Source: Mycobacterium sp. Aquia_213 | GTDB lineage: Bacteria > Actinomycetota > Actinomycetes > Mycobacteriales > Mycobacteriaceae | Assembly (NCBI RefSeq): GCF_026625985.1 | Contig: NZ_CP113116.1 | Span: forward strand, 1,302,001 to 1,366,000 | DNA length: 64,000 nt | Reading direction: 5' to 3' | In this document: positions 1 through 8,280 of the stretch, piece after piece | Layout: each line of letters begins with the position of its first letter | Numbering within the stretch: the stretch's first letter is position 1 | The notes under the pieces: generated by a model | Database searches by the model: none | Seen by the model: only the letters and a program-made list of their open reading frames with translations | Told to the model about the DNA's origin: nothing | Made by a program: the position numbers and the translations under genes

Positions 1-344
1 AGGTTGATGTCGAGGATGCGTTGCCACTCTGCGACGGGAATGTCTTGTGGCAGGCCGTTTGTCAGGACTCCGACGTTGTTGACCACGATGTCGACCCGGC
101 CGAACCGCTGCAAACTCGCGTCTCGAATGCGTTCGAACGCGGCGGGATCCGACACGTCGGCGCGATGCGGTAGGACCGCGGCGCCCCGGTCGTTCAGCTC
201 ATCGGCGAGCACTTGGATGCCCGCGTCGTCGCGGTCGACCGCCACGAGGTGGGCGCCCCGCTCGGCCAAGGTGTAGGCGATGGCACGACCGATGCCGCTG
301 GCCGCTCCGGTGATGACGGCGACCTTGTCGCGAAGGGTGTCCAT
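1..344 (-). CDS. Short-chain dehydrogenase/reductase, N-terminal part (cut by window edge)
   Basis: Begins with ATG at 344 and runs off the left edge after about 114 codons. The N-terminus has the Rossmann nucleotide-binding glycine motif TGAASGIG at about residues 12-19, an acidic residue after beta-2 (VDRD, consistent with NAD preference), and the NNVG motif (usual NNAG) near residue 88. The catalytic YxxxK lies outside the window. It is divergent from the small membrane-protein gene at 366, with 21 bp between the two start codons, so the promoters must overlap. Substrate cannot be inferred. Confidence 0.85.
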   Translation of the reverse strand, partial: MDTLRDKVAVITGAASGIGRAIAYTLAERGAHLVAVDRDDAGIQVLADELNDRGAAVLPHRADVSDPAAFERIRDASLQRFGRVDIVVNNVGVLTNGLPQDIPVAEWQRILDIN

Positions 345-365
345 GGCGGTAATAGCGTGTCAAGT

Positions 366-554
366 ATGCGCAGCATTTGGAAGTGGATCGGCCTGGCCGG
401 CGCCGCCGGTGTCGTCGCCGGGGGCGCGCTGGTCGTGCGTGATCAACGCAAACGCCGCGCCTACACCCCCGACGAGATCCGTTCGAGGCTGCATCAGCGG
501 CTGGCGGAATCCGACGCCGGCTCGGGTTCGACCTCCACCGCGTATAAGCGATAG
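366..554 (+). CDS. Small single-pass membrane protein, 62 aa
   Basis: A 62-residue protein with a hydrophobic segment at about residues 7-26 (GLAGAAGVVAGGALVV), followed by a basic cluster (RDQRKRR) and a polar tail; it probably sits in the membrane with the basic side in the cytoplasm. No ribosome-binding site is visible; instead TAGCGT (353-358) lies exactly 7 nt before the ATG, the typical spacing of a mycobacterial leaderless transcript. Its last 61 bp overlap the end of the convergent cyclase gene. Function unknown. The start choice rests on the TM segment and the promoter spacing. Confidence 0.6.
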   Translation: MRSIWKWIGLAGAAGVVAGGALVVRDQRKRRAYTPDEIRSRLHQRLAESDAGSGSTSTAYKR

Positions 555-1339
555 CTGCCCGTAAAGCCCTTCAACTCGACGTCGCGGCCGTCGTCGAAGC
601 CGATGTCGGCACAGCCGCTCAAGGCGTCGCGCACCGATTGGCTGACCAGGATCTCGCCGCCGACGGCTTGGGCGGCGACGCGGGCCGCCATCGCGACGTT
701 GCGCCCGAACAGATCGTCGCCGCGGCGTACCGAGCGCCCCATGTGGATGCCGATTCGCACCCGAATCTCCTCGTGCCGCTTGCGTTTTGCGTCCTTGTGC
801 AGTTCGTGCTGAAGGTCGATGCCGCAGCGCACCGCCTGTTCGGCCCGCGCGAAGGCGATCATGAAGCCGTCGCCCTGGCTCTTGACCACATGGCCGGACC
901 GGCGCTTCACCAGCCCCGAGACGAGCTTGTCGTGCGAGCTGATCAGCCTGACCCAGGCCCGGTCGCCGATCCGTTCGTTGAGCGCGGTGGACTCCTCGAT
1001 GTCGGAGAACAGAATCACCACCCGCCCGTCGGGCGTCACCCGGGCGAGATCGGGGCGTTCGACCTCGGCCCAATCGGCGAGGTCTTCGATGTTGCTGCGC
1101 ACCGCCGCCCCGAACCCCTCCTTGAGCATCACGTTGGCGGTGTTCCACACCGTCTTGACGGCCCCGCGGCCTCCGGATATCAGCCGATTGCGAGCGTCGG
1201 CACGTTGCCTTAACTCCTCGGCTTCCTCGCGGCTACGAACAAGCAACCTCCAGATCACACCGAGTGCGCAGGCTTCGATCACGGCAACGCCGGCTAGGAC
1301 GTAGACCGCGATATGCAATGCATCACCCACGTCACGCAT
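494..1339 (-). CDS. Class III adenylyl/guanylyl cyclase with one N-terminal TM helix
   Basis: 281 aa. A hydrophobic helix at about residues 8-33 is followed by a linker and one cyclase homology domain. Metal-binding aspartates are visible in FSDIEEST and in SQGDGFMIAF, and the transition-state Asn/Arg pair in RNVAMAARVA, so it looks catalytically competent as a homodimer that makes cyclic nucleotide at the membrane. ATG 1339 follows AAGG directly; GTG 1330 is spaced better from AAGGA and is a real alternative. It lies next to zwf as Rv1120c does in M. tuberculosis, where as I recall only cyclase fragments remain. ATP versus GTP preference is not determined. Confidence 0.88.
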   Translation of the reverse strand: MRDVGDALHIAVYVLAGVAVIEACALGVIWRLLVRSREEAEELRQRADARNRLISGGRGAVKTVWNTANVMLKEGFGAAVRSNIEDLADWAEVERPDLARVTPDGRVVILFSDIEESTALNERIGDRAWVRLISSHDKLVSGLVKRRSGHVVKSQGDGFMIAFARAEQAVRCGIDLQHELHKDAKRKRHEEIRVRIGIHMGRSVRRGDDLFGRNVAMAARVAAQAVGGEILVSQSVRDALSGCADIGFDDGRDVELKGFTGSYRLYAVEVEPEPASDSASR

Positions 1340-1463
1340 CCTTGCAAAGCACGCGATGGCTTCCGGTTGTCGGCCCTATCAGCAGTGTCTAGGGTTGAGT
1401 GCGATCACCCCCGGGTAGTGAATCTCAAGTGAACCGATCCGGTGACTTTTGGGAGGTTCGGTC

Positions 1464-2873
1464 TTGGCCGACGACGGCGGTGATTCGTCTAACCTGCTGG
1501 TGATCTTCGGAATTACCGGCGATCTGGCCCGCAAGATGACGTTTCGGGCGCTGTATCGGCTCGAGCGCCGCAACCTGCTGGACTGCCCGATCCTGGGTGT
1601 GGCGAGCGACGAGATCAGCGTCGAGGAGCTGATCGAGCGGGCGCGCGGCGCGATCAACGACGCCGGGGAGAAGATCGACGACGCGGTGTTCGATCGACTG
1701 GCCAATCGGTTGGACTACGTGCACGGCGACGTCACCGACCGCGATCTCTACCACCGGCTCGCCGAGATGATCGGTTCCGACTACCGCCCGCTGTATTACC
1801 TCGAGATGCCGCCGGCGTTGTTCGCGCCGATTGTCGAGGGCCTCGCAAGAGAGGGCCTGGTGCAACGCGCACGCGTCGCGGTGGAAAAGCCGTTCGGCCA
1901 CGACCTCGACTCCGCGCGCGAACTCAACGAGCGATTACACGCGGTGCTGGAGGAAGACCAAATCCTGCGGGTCGACCACTTCCTGGGCAAGCAGCCCGTG
2001 GTGGAACTCGAATGCCTCCGGTTCGCCAACCAGGCGCTGGCCGCGCTGTGGGACCGCCAGAGCGTGTCGGAGATCCAGATCACGATGGCCGAGAATTTCG
2101 GCGTCGACGACCGCGGCCGGTTCTACGACAAGGTCGGCACCCTGCGCGATGTCGTGCAGAACCATCTGCTGCAGGTGCTCGCGACGGTGGCGATGGAACC
2201 ACCCGTCGGGGGCAGCGCCGACGACCTCAACGACAAGAAGTCCGAGGTGTTCCGCGCGATGCCGCCGCTGGATCCCGACCATTGCGTACGGGGTCAGTAC
2301 CACGGCTACACCGACGTCGCCGGGGTGGCAAAGGATTCGCAGACCGAGACCTTCATTGCGCTGCGGACCGAGATCGACAACTGGCGCTGGTCCGGGGTGC
2401 CGATCTTCCTGCGGGCCGGAAAGGCGCTGCCGGAGAAGGTTACCGAGGTGCGGCTGTTTCTGCGCCGCGTTCCCCAGTTGGCTTTCCTGCCGCACCGCCG
2501 GGCGGCCGAACCCAACCAGATCGTGCTGCGCATCGACCCCGACCCGGGTCTGCGACTGCAGTTGTCGGGTCAGGTCGACGGCGAGTGGCACGACGTCCAC
2601 CTGGACTCCTTGTTCGCCACGGACCTCGGCGAAGCAGAGGGGCCGTACGAACTGCTGTTGCACGCCGCGCTGACCGGCGATCGGCAGCTTTTCGCGCGGG
2701 AAGACAGCATCGAACAGACGTGGCGCATCGTCCAGCCACTGCTCGACAAGCCGAGCGAAATCCACCCCTATGAGCCCGGGTCCTGGGGGCCCGAGGCCGC
2801 GCAGTCGCTAGTCCGCGGTCACCGCCATTGGCAAGACCCGTGGTTCCCTCCAAAAACGCAGTCCGAACAGTAA
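1464..2873 (+). CDS. zwf: Glucose-6-phosphate 1-dehydrogenase
   Basis: 469 aa, cytosolic. It oxidises glucose-6-phosphate to 6-phosphogluconolactone with NAD(P)+, the entry step of the oxidative pentose phosphate pathway. The N-terminus has the Rossmann motif GITGDLARK; the substrate region has EKPFGHDL and the active-site RVDHFLGK. Length is normal for the family. The TTG at 1464 is preferred over TTG 1449 because GGGAGG (1451-1456) lies 7 nt upstream of it. The stop codon TAA overlaps the AAGGAG ribosome-binding site of the next gene, so zwf and gnd form one operon. It corresponds to zwf1 (Rv1121). Confidence 0.96.
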   Translation: MADDGGDSSNLLVIFGITGDLARKMTFRALYRLERRNLLDCPILGVASDEISVEELIERARGAINDAGEKIDDAVFDRLANRLDYVHGDVTDRDLYHRLAEMIGSDYRPLYYLEMPPALFAPIVEGLAREGLVQRARVAVEKPFGHDLDSARELNERLHAVLEEDQILRVDHFLGKQPVVELECLRFANQALAALWDRQSVSEIQITMAENFGVDDRGRFYDKVGTLRDVVQNHLLQVLATVAMEPPVGGSADDLNDKKSEVFRAMPPLDPDHCVRGQYHGYTDVAGVAKDSQTETFIALRTEIDNWRWSGVPIFLRAGKALPEKVTEVRLFLRRVPQLAFLPHRRAAEPNQIVLRIDPDPGLRLQLSGQVDGEWHDVHLDSLFATDLGEAEGPYELLLHAALTGDRQLFAREDSIEQTWRIVQPLLDKPSEIHPYEPGSWGPEAAQSLVRGHRHWQDPWFPPKTQSEQ

Positions 2874-2884
2874 GGAGACCAGAA

Positions 2885-3913
2885 ATGCAGCTGGGAATGA
2901 TCGGCCTGGGCCGAATGGGCGCCAACATCGCTCGCCGGGTGGCCGACAACGGGCACGAAACCGTTGTGTACGACCACAATTCCGACGCCGTCAAAGCGAT
3001 GGCCGACGAGCCGAACACCACCGGTGTGTACTCCCTGGAGGAGCTGAAGGAGAAGATGACCGCGCCGCGCGTCGTCTGGGTGATGGTCCCCGCGGGCACC
3101 ATCACCCAATCGGTGATCGAGGAGCTGGCCAAGACGCTCGAGTCCGGCGACATCGTGATCGACGGTGGCAACTCCTACTACCGTGATGATCTCAAGCACT
3201 CAAAGCTGCTGGCCGAGAAGGGGATTCACCTGATCGACTGCGGTACCAGTGGCGGGGTGTGGGGTCGTGAGCGCGGCTACTGTCTGATGATCGGCGGCGA
3301 CGACTACGCGTTCGAGCACGCCGAGCCGCTCTTCAAGACCATCGCGCCCGGCGTCGACGCCGCGCCGCGTACCCCGGGCCGCGACGGCGAGGTCGCGCAA
3401 GCCGAAAAGGGTTATCTGCATTGCGGTCCGTCCGGTGCGGGGCACTTCGTGAAGATGGTGCACAACGGCATCGAGTACGGCATGATGGCCTCCCTCGCCG
3501 AGGGGTTGAATATCCTGCGCAATGCCGACATCGGCAAGCGCGTCGAAGCGGGCGACGCTGAAACCGCGCCGCTGTCCAATCCCGAGTGCTACCAGTACAA
3601 CTTCGACATCGAGGACGTCGCCGAGCTGTGGCGCCGCGGCAGCGTCGTCGGCTCCTGGCTGCTGGACCTGACCGCGATCGCACTGCACGAATCGCCGACC
3701 CTGTCCGAATTCTCCGGGCGGGTCTCCGACTCGGGGGAGGGCCGCTGGACCGCCATCGCGGCGATCGACGAGGGTGTGCCCGCACCGGTGCTCACCACCG
3801 CGCTGCAGTCGCGCTTCGCCTCACGCAGCCTCGACGACTTCGCCAACAAGGCGCTGTCGGCGATGCGCAAGCAGTTCGGCGGGCACGCGGAGAAACCGGG
3901 AGTGGGTGGCTGA
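2885..3913 (+). CDS. gnd: 6-phosphogluconate dehydrogenase, short decarboxylating form
   Basis: 342 aa. It converts 6-phosphogluconate to ribulose-5-phosphate and CO2 with reduction of NAD(P)+. It has the GLGRMGANIARR Rossmann motif at the N-terminus, DGGNSYYRDD, GTSGGVWGRERG, and the catalytic Lys and Asn in SGAGHFVKMVHNGIEYGMM. At about 340 residues it belongs to the short, often NAD-preferring class, not the 470-residue E. coli type. It starts 11 nt after the zwf stop, with AAGGAG shared across the junction. It corresponds to gnd2 (Rv1122). The C-terminal residues are variable. Confidence 0.96.
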   Translation: MQLGMIGLGRMGANIARRVADNGHETVVYDHNSDAVKAMADEPNTTGVYSLEELKEKMTAPRVVWVMVPAGTITQSVIEELAKTLESGDIVIDGGNSYYRDDLKHSKLLAEKGIHLIDCGTSGGVWGRERGYCLMIGGDDYAFEHAEPLFKTIAPGVDAAPRTPGRDGEVAQAEKGYLHCGPSGAGHFVKMVHNGIEYGMMASLAEGLNILRNADIGKRVEAGDAETAPLSNPECYQYNFDIEDVAELWRRGSVVGSWLLDLTAIALHESPTLSEFSGRVSDSGEGRWTAIAAIDEGVPAPVLTTALQSRFASRSLDDFANKALSAMRKQFGGHAEKPGVGG

Positions 3914-3967
3914 CGCGGCGATGGCGAGGGCGGCGAAGCCGGGCGATGCCGGTCGCCGCCATCGGGC

Positions 3968-4837
3968 TCAGCCCGTCAGCCGCTTGACGAACTCCACCAC
4001 GACGTCGCTGAAGGCGTCGTTGTCGTCGCCGGCCGCCGTGTGTCCGGCGTCGGACAGCTCGACGAACTCCGCACGCGGAACCGTCGCCAGGAAGTGCTTG
4101 ACGCCTTCGGGACTGACGACGTCGGAGAGCTTGCCACGGATCAACAGGACCGGAATCTTCAGATCCGCCGCGGCCTGCTCGAAGTGCTCGGTGCGCAGTT
4201 CCGGATCGTCCCCGGGGGCGGTCATGAACGCCGGATCCCAGTGCCAGTACCAGCGTCCGTCGCGCATCCGGAGGTTCTTGCGCAGCCCTTCGGGGCTGCG
4301 CGGCTTTTCCCGGTACGGCAAGTAGGCGGATACGGCGTCGGCCGCCTCCTCGAGGGAGCCAAAACCGTGCAGGTTGGTCAGCATGAAATCCCGGATGCGG
4401 GCGCTGCCGGTCTTCTCGTACCGCGGCACCACGTCGACCAGCACCAATCCGGTTACCTTCGCCGGGCCCGCGCTGTCGGCGACCAGGATGCCGGTCAACC
4501 CACCCATGCTGGCCCCGATCAGCACGACGGGGCGGCCGATGGCGTCGAGGATGTGCAGGACGTCGGCCATCAGGGTTTCGATCGCGTAATCCGCGCCCGG
4601 CGCGCGGTCGCTGTCGCCGTGCCCGCGGCTGTCCAGCGCGACGACGTGGAAGCCCTCGTCGGCCAGGACCTGGCCGGTGTTCTTCCAGGAGAATCGGTTT
4701 TGGCCGCCGCCGTGCAACATCAGGATCGACGGTCGGCCCGTGCTCGCGGCGTCGCGGTTCCATTCGTCGGCGACCAGGCCGATACCGCCCTCACCAGCGA
4801 ACTTGACCGTCTCGGGACTGCTGCTCACCGTGCTCAT
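3968..4837 (-). CDS. bpoB: Alpha/beta hydrolase (BpoB-like, annotated elsewhere as non-haem peroxidase)
   Basis: 289 aa, cytosolic. It has the oxyanion-hole HGGG motif near residue 38, a nucleophile elbow GASMGG, and a C-terminal catalytic His in SDAGHTAAGDD, so the Ser-Asp-His triad of the alpha/beta hydrolase fold is present. Position after gnd matches Rv1123c (bpoB). The peroxidase name is historical: the fold is hydrolytic, and perhydrolysis would be a side activity. ATG 4837 gives the family length; longer readings upstream look non-coding. It faces gnd tail to tail with 54 bp between the two stops. Confidence 0.85.
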   Translation of the reverse strand: MSTVSSSPETVKFAGEGGIGLVADEWNRDAASTGRPSILMLHGGGQNRFSWKNTGQVLADEGFHVVALDSRGHGDSDRAPGADYAIETLMADVLHILDAIGRPVVLIGASMGGLTGILVADSAGPAKVTGLVLVDVVPRYEKTGSARIRDFMLTNLHGFGSLEEAADAVSAYLPYREKPRSPEGLRKNLRMRDGRWYWHWDPAFMTAPGDDPELRTEHFEQAAADLKIPVLLIRGKLSDVVSPEGVKHFLATVPRAEFVELSDAGHTAAGDDNDAFSDVVVEFVKRLTG

Positions 4838-4921
4838 CGAACTGACGTTACATAGTCGCTCGATGAGTTCTCGCGGTCGCTCGGGTCTAACAGGAAAAAC
4901 CCAACGGAGTAGGAGACTGCC

Positions 4922-5410
4922 GTGCCATCGATCACGCCCTCGCTGTGGTTCGACCACAACATGGAGGAGGCGGTGACGTTCTACTCCTCGGTGTTCCCGA
5001 ACTCGCGAATCGAGGATTGGAACAGAGCCACCGACGCGGGCCCCGGTGCGCCTGGCTCGGTGTTGTCGGGCACGTTCGTGCTGGACGGCAACCGGTTCAT
5101 CGGGATCAACGGCGGACCGCACTTCACGTTCAGCGAGGCGGTGTCGTTCACGATCGACTGCAAGGACCAGGACGAGGTGGACTACTACTGGGACCGGCTC
5201 ACCGACGGTGGTGAGGAATCGCAGTGCGGGTGGTGTAAGGACCGCTACGGGCTGAGTTGGCAGGTCATCCCGAACCGGCTCTACGAGCTGGTGAGTCATC
5301 CCGATCCGGCCTGCGCGACGGCAGCGACCCAGGCGATGTACGGCATGCGCAAGATCGTCCTCGCCGACCTCGAGCGCGCGGCCGCCCAGGCGTCGGGTGA
5401 AAACCCTTGA
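4922..5410 (+). CDS. VOC/PhnB-like (3-demethylubiquinone methyltransferase-like) protein
   Basis: 162 aa. It begins PSITPSLWFDHNMEEAVTFY and contains FGINGGPHFTFSEAVSF-type segments and DYYWDRLTDGG, the signature of the PhnB branch of the vicinal-oxygen-chelate superfamily, which is often mislabelled as a ubiquinone methyltransferase. GLSWQVIP near the C-terminus is also typical. No SAM-binding motif is present, so methyl transfer is unlikely; members are small cytosolic metal-binding or dimeric proteins of uncertain role. GTG start with AGGAGA upstream. It lies between bpoB and ephC, where I recall no such gene in M. tuberculosis. Confidence 0.85.
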   Translation: MPSITPSLWFDHNMEEAVTFYSSVFPNSRIEDWNRATDAGPGAPGSVLSGTFVLDGNRFIGINGGPHFTFSEAVSFTIDCKDQDEVDYYWDRLTDGGEESQCGWCKDRYGLSWQVIPNRLYELVSHPDPACATAATQAMYGMRKIVLADLERAAAQASGENP

Positions 5411-5507
5411 TGCCGTAAGGGTTTAGAGATTTTTCGGCTCCGGTCGGTGCGGTCTGGACCCGCACGCGTTAGGTTGGTCCGTGCGGACGCGCCGAACAGG
5501 AGTGAAC

Positions 5508-5528
5508 ATGGCGGACTACCCGAGATGA
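5508..5528 (+). promoter_or_regulatory. Six-codon upstream ORF overlapping the ephC start
   Basis: CAGGAGTG (about 5497-5504) precedes ATG 5508, which opens MADYPR and ends in TGA at 5526-5528. That TGA overlaps the ephC ATG (5525) as ATGA. The good ribosome-binding site therefore belongs to the mini-ORF, and ephC has none of its own. The arrangement suggests translational coupling: ribosomes finish the six codons and restart at ephC. Confidence 0.45.
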
Positions 5529-6418
5529 CCGAGCCGCGGTGGATCGACGTGCCGGGCCCTCCCGCGGACCTGAAGGCGCTGACCTGGGGCCCAGCCGACG
5601 CCCCGATCGCGTTGTGTCTGCACGGCTTCCCCGACACCGCCTACGGCTGGCGCAAGACGGCTCCGCTGCTTGCCGCCGCCGGCTGGCGCGTCGTCGCGCC
5701 GTTCATGCGGGGATATGCCCCCTCGTCCATTCCGGACGACGGCAGCTATCACGTCGGCGCGATCATGGACGATGCCCTGCGGGCGCGGCAGGCCGCCGGG
5801 GGCACCGACCGCGACGTGGTGATCGGACACGACTGGGGCGCGCTGGCGGCCACCGGCCTGGCCGCGATGCCCAACAGCCCGTTCGTCAAGGCCGTGATCA
5901 TGTCGGTGCCGGTCTCGGCCGCCTTCCGCGGCCAGGTCAGTGAGCGGGGTCGGCTGGCCCGTCAAATACCGCGTCAGCTGCTGCGCAGCTGGTACATGTT
6001 CTACTTCCAATTGCCTTTCCTGCCTGAACGTTCCGCATCCTGGGTGCTGCCGCGGTTGTGGCGGCGGTGGTCTCCGGGCTATCGCGGTGCCGACGAGGAT
6101 CTGCGCCACGTCGACGCCGCGATCGGAACACCGGAAAGTTGGCGCGCGGCGCTGGGGACCTACCGGGCGACACTGCGCAATACCCGGCCGCCGCAGCGGT
6201 ATGCCGAACTGAACCAGCTGTGGACCGAGGCGCCCATCCTGCCGACGTTGTACCTGCATGGCCGCGACGACGGTTGCATGACTCCGGCTTTCGCGCACTG
6301 GACCGAAAAGGTGCTGCCCGCCGGCAGCGACGTCGCGATCATCGACAATGCCGGGCATTTCCTACAGCTTGAACAGCCCGAGAAGATTGCCGAGCGGGTG
6401 CTTGCGTTCGTCGGCTGA
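5525..6418 (+). CDS. ephC: Epoxide hydrolase-type alpha/beta hydrolase
   Basis: 297 aa. It has HGFP (oxyanion hole) near residue 34, GHDWGA with an Asp nucleophile as expected for epoxide hydrolases (not Ser), and a C-terminal catalytic His in NAGHFLQLEQPE. The cap domain contains Tyr residues that could activate the epoxide. It should hydrolyse epoxides to diols through an Asp-ester intermediate; the natural substrate is unknown. Equivalent by position to EphC (Rv1124). The start is the ATG overlapping the mini-ORF stop. The next gene begins 13 nt after its stop, so the two probably share an mRNA. Confidence 0.9.
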   Translation: MTEPRWIDVPGPPADLKALTWGPADAPIALCLHGFPDTAYGWRKTAPLLAAAGWRVVAPFMRGYAPSSIPDDGSYHVGAIMDDALRARQAAGGTDRDVVIGHDWGALAATGLAAMPNSPFVKAVIMSVPVSAAFRGQVSERGRLARQIPRQLLRSWYMFYFQLPFLPERSASWVLPRLWRRWSPGYRGADEDLRHVDAAIGTPESWRAALGTYRATLRNTRPPQRYAELNQLWTEAPILPTLYLHGRDDGCMTPAFAHWTEKVLPAGSDVAIIDNAGHFLQLEQPEKIAERVLAFVG

Positions 6419-6431
6419 CCCGGCTGACGCC

Positions 6432-7673
6432 GTGGCCGCGCGCCGAATGGCCGCCATCGATGCGCAGTTCTACTGGATGTCGGCCAAACTTCACAATGAC
6501 GACTTCATGCTCTACGCGTTCGACGGCGAACCCGCCGATCTCGAGCAGGCCATGGAGCAGGTCGTCGGTCGTGCCCGCGCCTGCCCGGATCTGGGGTTGC
6601 GGGTCCACGAGGGGTCGCCGCTGAGTTATCCGCAGTGGGTGCCGACCGCGGTTGGACCTGATTGGGTGATCCCACACCCCCTAGCCGATTGCAGTTGGGA
6701 CGGATTGCTGCAGGCAGTGGTCCGCCTCGCCGACGACCAGTTGGACATGCGCCGGATGTCTTGGCGCGTACACGTATTCACGCCGGTCTTCGGCATTCCG
6801 GGCAACGGTGGCCCGAGCAGCGTTGCGGTGATGCAGGTCCCACACGCGCTGGCCGACGGCGTCCGTGCTTCGGCGTTGGCGGCCTGGCTCTTCGGCCGGA
6901 CTGCGCCGGTACCCGAGGTGCAACGGCCTGCGAGCGGCTTTCTGCCCTGGCGGGCCGTCGATGCGGCCCGAAGCCATCGCCGGCTGGTTCGTGATACCCA
7001 GGCCGGGCTGGTGGCACCGGGAATCGGGTACCGGCCGCCGCTGCCCACCAACGCCCGCCCCGATGGCACCCGTTCGGTGCGCACGCTGGTGCGGCACCGC
7101 TCACAAATACCGGGTCCGACGGTCACGGTCGGAGTACTGGCCGCGGTGTCCGCGGCCCTGTCGCGCCTGTTCGGCGATGCGGCCGATGCGTTGGGGGCCG
7201 AAGTTCCGATGGCTAAATCTGGTGTGCGCCAAGCAAATAACCACTTCGGTAACGTCGTCGTCGGGCTGTACCCGCAGCTCGATCGGGACGCCCGGGCGCA
7301 GCGGATCGCGACCGATCTGGCCGATGGTCGGCGCCGATTCGAGCATCCGGGCACCCTGTCAACCGACCGGGCTTTCGCCGCAATGCCCGCGCCGCTACTG
7401 CGTTGGGGCGTTTCGCTGTTCGACCCGGATGCGCGGCCCGCGCAGGTGCTGGGCAATACCGTGGTTTCCAGCAACAATCGCGGTCCCGCCGATTTGAACT
7501 TCGGGGGTCGTCCGGTGGTGTTGACGGCCACCTATCCCGCGCTGTCGTCCGCGATGGGTCTGACTCATGGGGTGCACGGCATTGGCGAGACCATCGCGAT
7601 CAGCGTGCACGCGGCCGAATCGGCTATCCCCGACATCGACGCCTATCTGGAGCTTCTGAACGCCGCCCTTTAA
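6432..7673 (+). CDS. Wax-ester synthase/DGAT-like acyltransferase family protein
   Basis: 413 aa from GTG 6432; ATG 6447 would give 408 aa and neither has a clear ribosome-binding site. The N-terminus MAAIDAQFYWMSAK resembles the start of WES/DGAT proteins. The catalytic-type motif is HALADG (residues 138-143, a HxxxDG variant of HHxxxDG), and the C-terminal half has VVSSNNRGPADLNFGG and GLTHGVHGIG. The family joins acyl-CoA to alcohol or diacylglycerol acceptors at the membrane face. The first His of the HHxxxDG motif is a Pro here, so activity should not be assumed. Equivalent by position to Rv1125, downstream of ephC. Confidence 0.8.
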   Translation: MAARRMAAIDAQFYWMSAKLHNDDFMLYAFDGEPADLEQAMEQVVGRARACPDLGLRVHEGSPLSYPQWVPTAVGPDWVIPHPLADCSWDGLLQAVVRLADDQLDMRRMSWRVHVFTPVFGIPGNGGPSSVAVMQVPHALADGVRASALAAWLFGRTAPVPEVQRPASGFLPWRAVDAARSHRRLVRDTQAGLVAPGIGYRPPLPTNARPDGTRSVRTLVRHRSQIPGPTVTVGVLAAVSAALSRLFGDAADALGAEVPMAKSGVRQANNHFGNVVVGLYPQLDRDARAQRIATDLADGRRRFEHPGTLSTDRAFAAMPAPLLRWGVSLFDPDARPAQVLGNTVVSSNNRGPADLNFGGRPVVLTATYPALSSAMGLTHGVHGIGETIAISVHAAESAIPDIDAYLELLNAAL

Positions 7674-7674
7674 G

Positions 7675-8280
7675 TTATTGCGCATCACCGGATCTGGCGG
7701 CTTCCGCACGTGTCAGCCCGACGACGCCGATCAGCTCCTCGTGCCACTCGAACCACACGGTGTGATAGGAGTCGATCAGCGGCCGGGTCAGCCAGGTGCG
7801 GTCGCCGGATTTGACTTTGTCAAGTGCCGCAATCAGTTTCACCGAATAGGCGTTCAATCTCGGCGCCTGCGCCGCGACCGCCTCGATGATCGGCAACACC
7901 CTGGCGTGTACCCTGTCGAGGCGCGCCAGCACCGCCGCGTCGTATTCGGCGTCGTCGTGCGCGTTGGGTTTGCCCCCGGGGCCACCCTTGAGCTGCCAAT
8001 CGGTGACCAGCGCCTTGAAATCGGTGTTCACGCTTCGAAATTCGTCGTAGGCGGCGGTCATCGCGGCCGCGTCGACACCGTCGCGTTCCTGCGCGAGCAG
8101 CGCGTCCAGGCGGTCGCGGCCGCTCGGGCTGATCCGCAACGCCGGCCCGCCGACCAGTAAGCCGGAGGCGGTGAGCTGTTGGGCGACATCGTCGACGTCT
8201 TCGTCCAGGGTGGCGGTCAGCTCGGCCGGGGTGACCCGCCCCTTGAGCCGGACCGCTTGCAGCACAGCCAATTCGGTCAT
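7675..8280 (-). CDS. Conserved hypothetical protein coupled to PpdK
   Basis: 201 aa, no signal peptide or TM segment. The N-terminal 70 residues (TELAVLQAVRLKGRVTPAEL onward) look like a winged-helix segment; the rest is helical, with LDRVHARVLPIIEAVA and WFEWHEELIGVVGLTR. Its ATG overlaps the ppdK stop as ATGA, so the two are translationally coupled and probably made in equal amounts. Same size and place as Rv1126c. No enzymatic motif seen; a partner or regulator of the truncated PpdK is the natural guess, from context only. Confidence 0.8.
   Translation of the reverse strand: MTELAVLQAVRLKGRVTPAELTATLDEDVDDVAQQLTASGLLVGGPALRISPSGRDRLDALLAQERDGVDAAAMTAAYDEFRSVNTDFKALVTDWQLKGGPGGKPNAHDDAEYDAAVLARLDRVHARVLPIIEAVAAQAPRLNAYSVKLIAALDKVKSGDRTWLTRPLIDSYHTVWFEWHEELIGVVGLTRAEAARSGDAQ

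Noticed and set aside
1935..2765. Long minus-strand frame opposite zwf
   Set aside because: Codon-shadow of zwf; no domain and no ribosome-binding site.
5508..5528. Frameshift at the start of ephC
   Set aside because: The mini-ORF and ephC overlap by ATGA and ephC is full length from its own ATG, so coupling explains it without a sequencing error or mutation.
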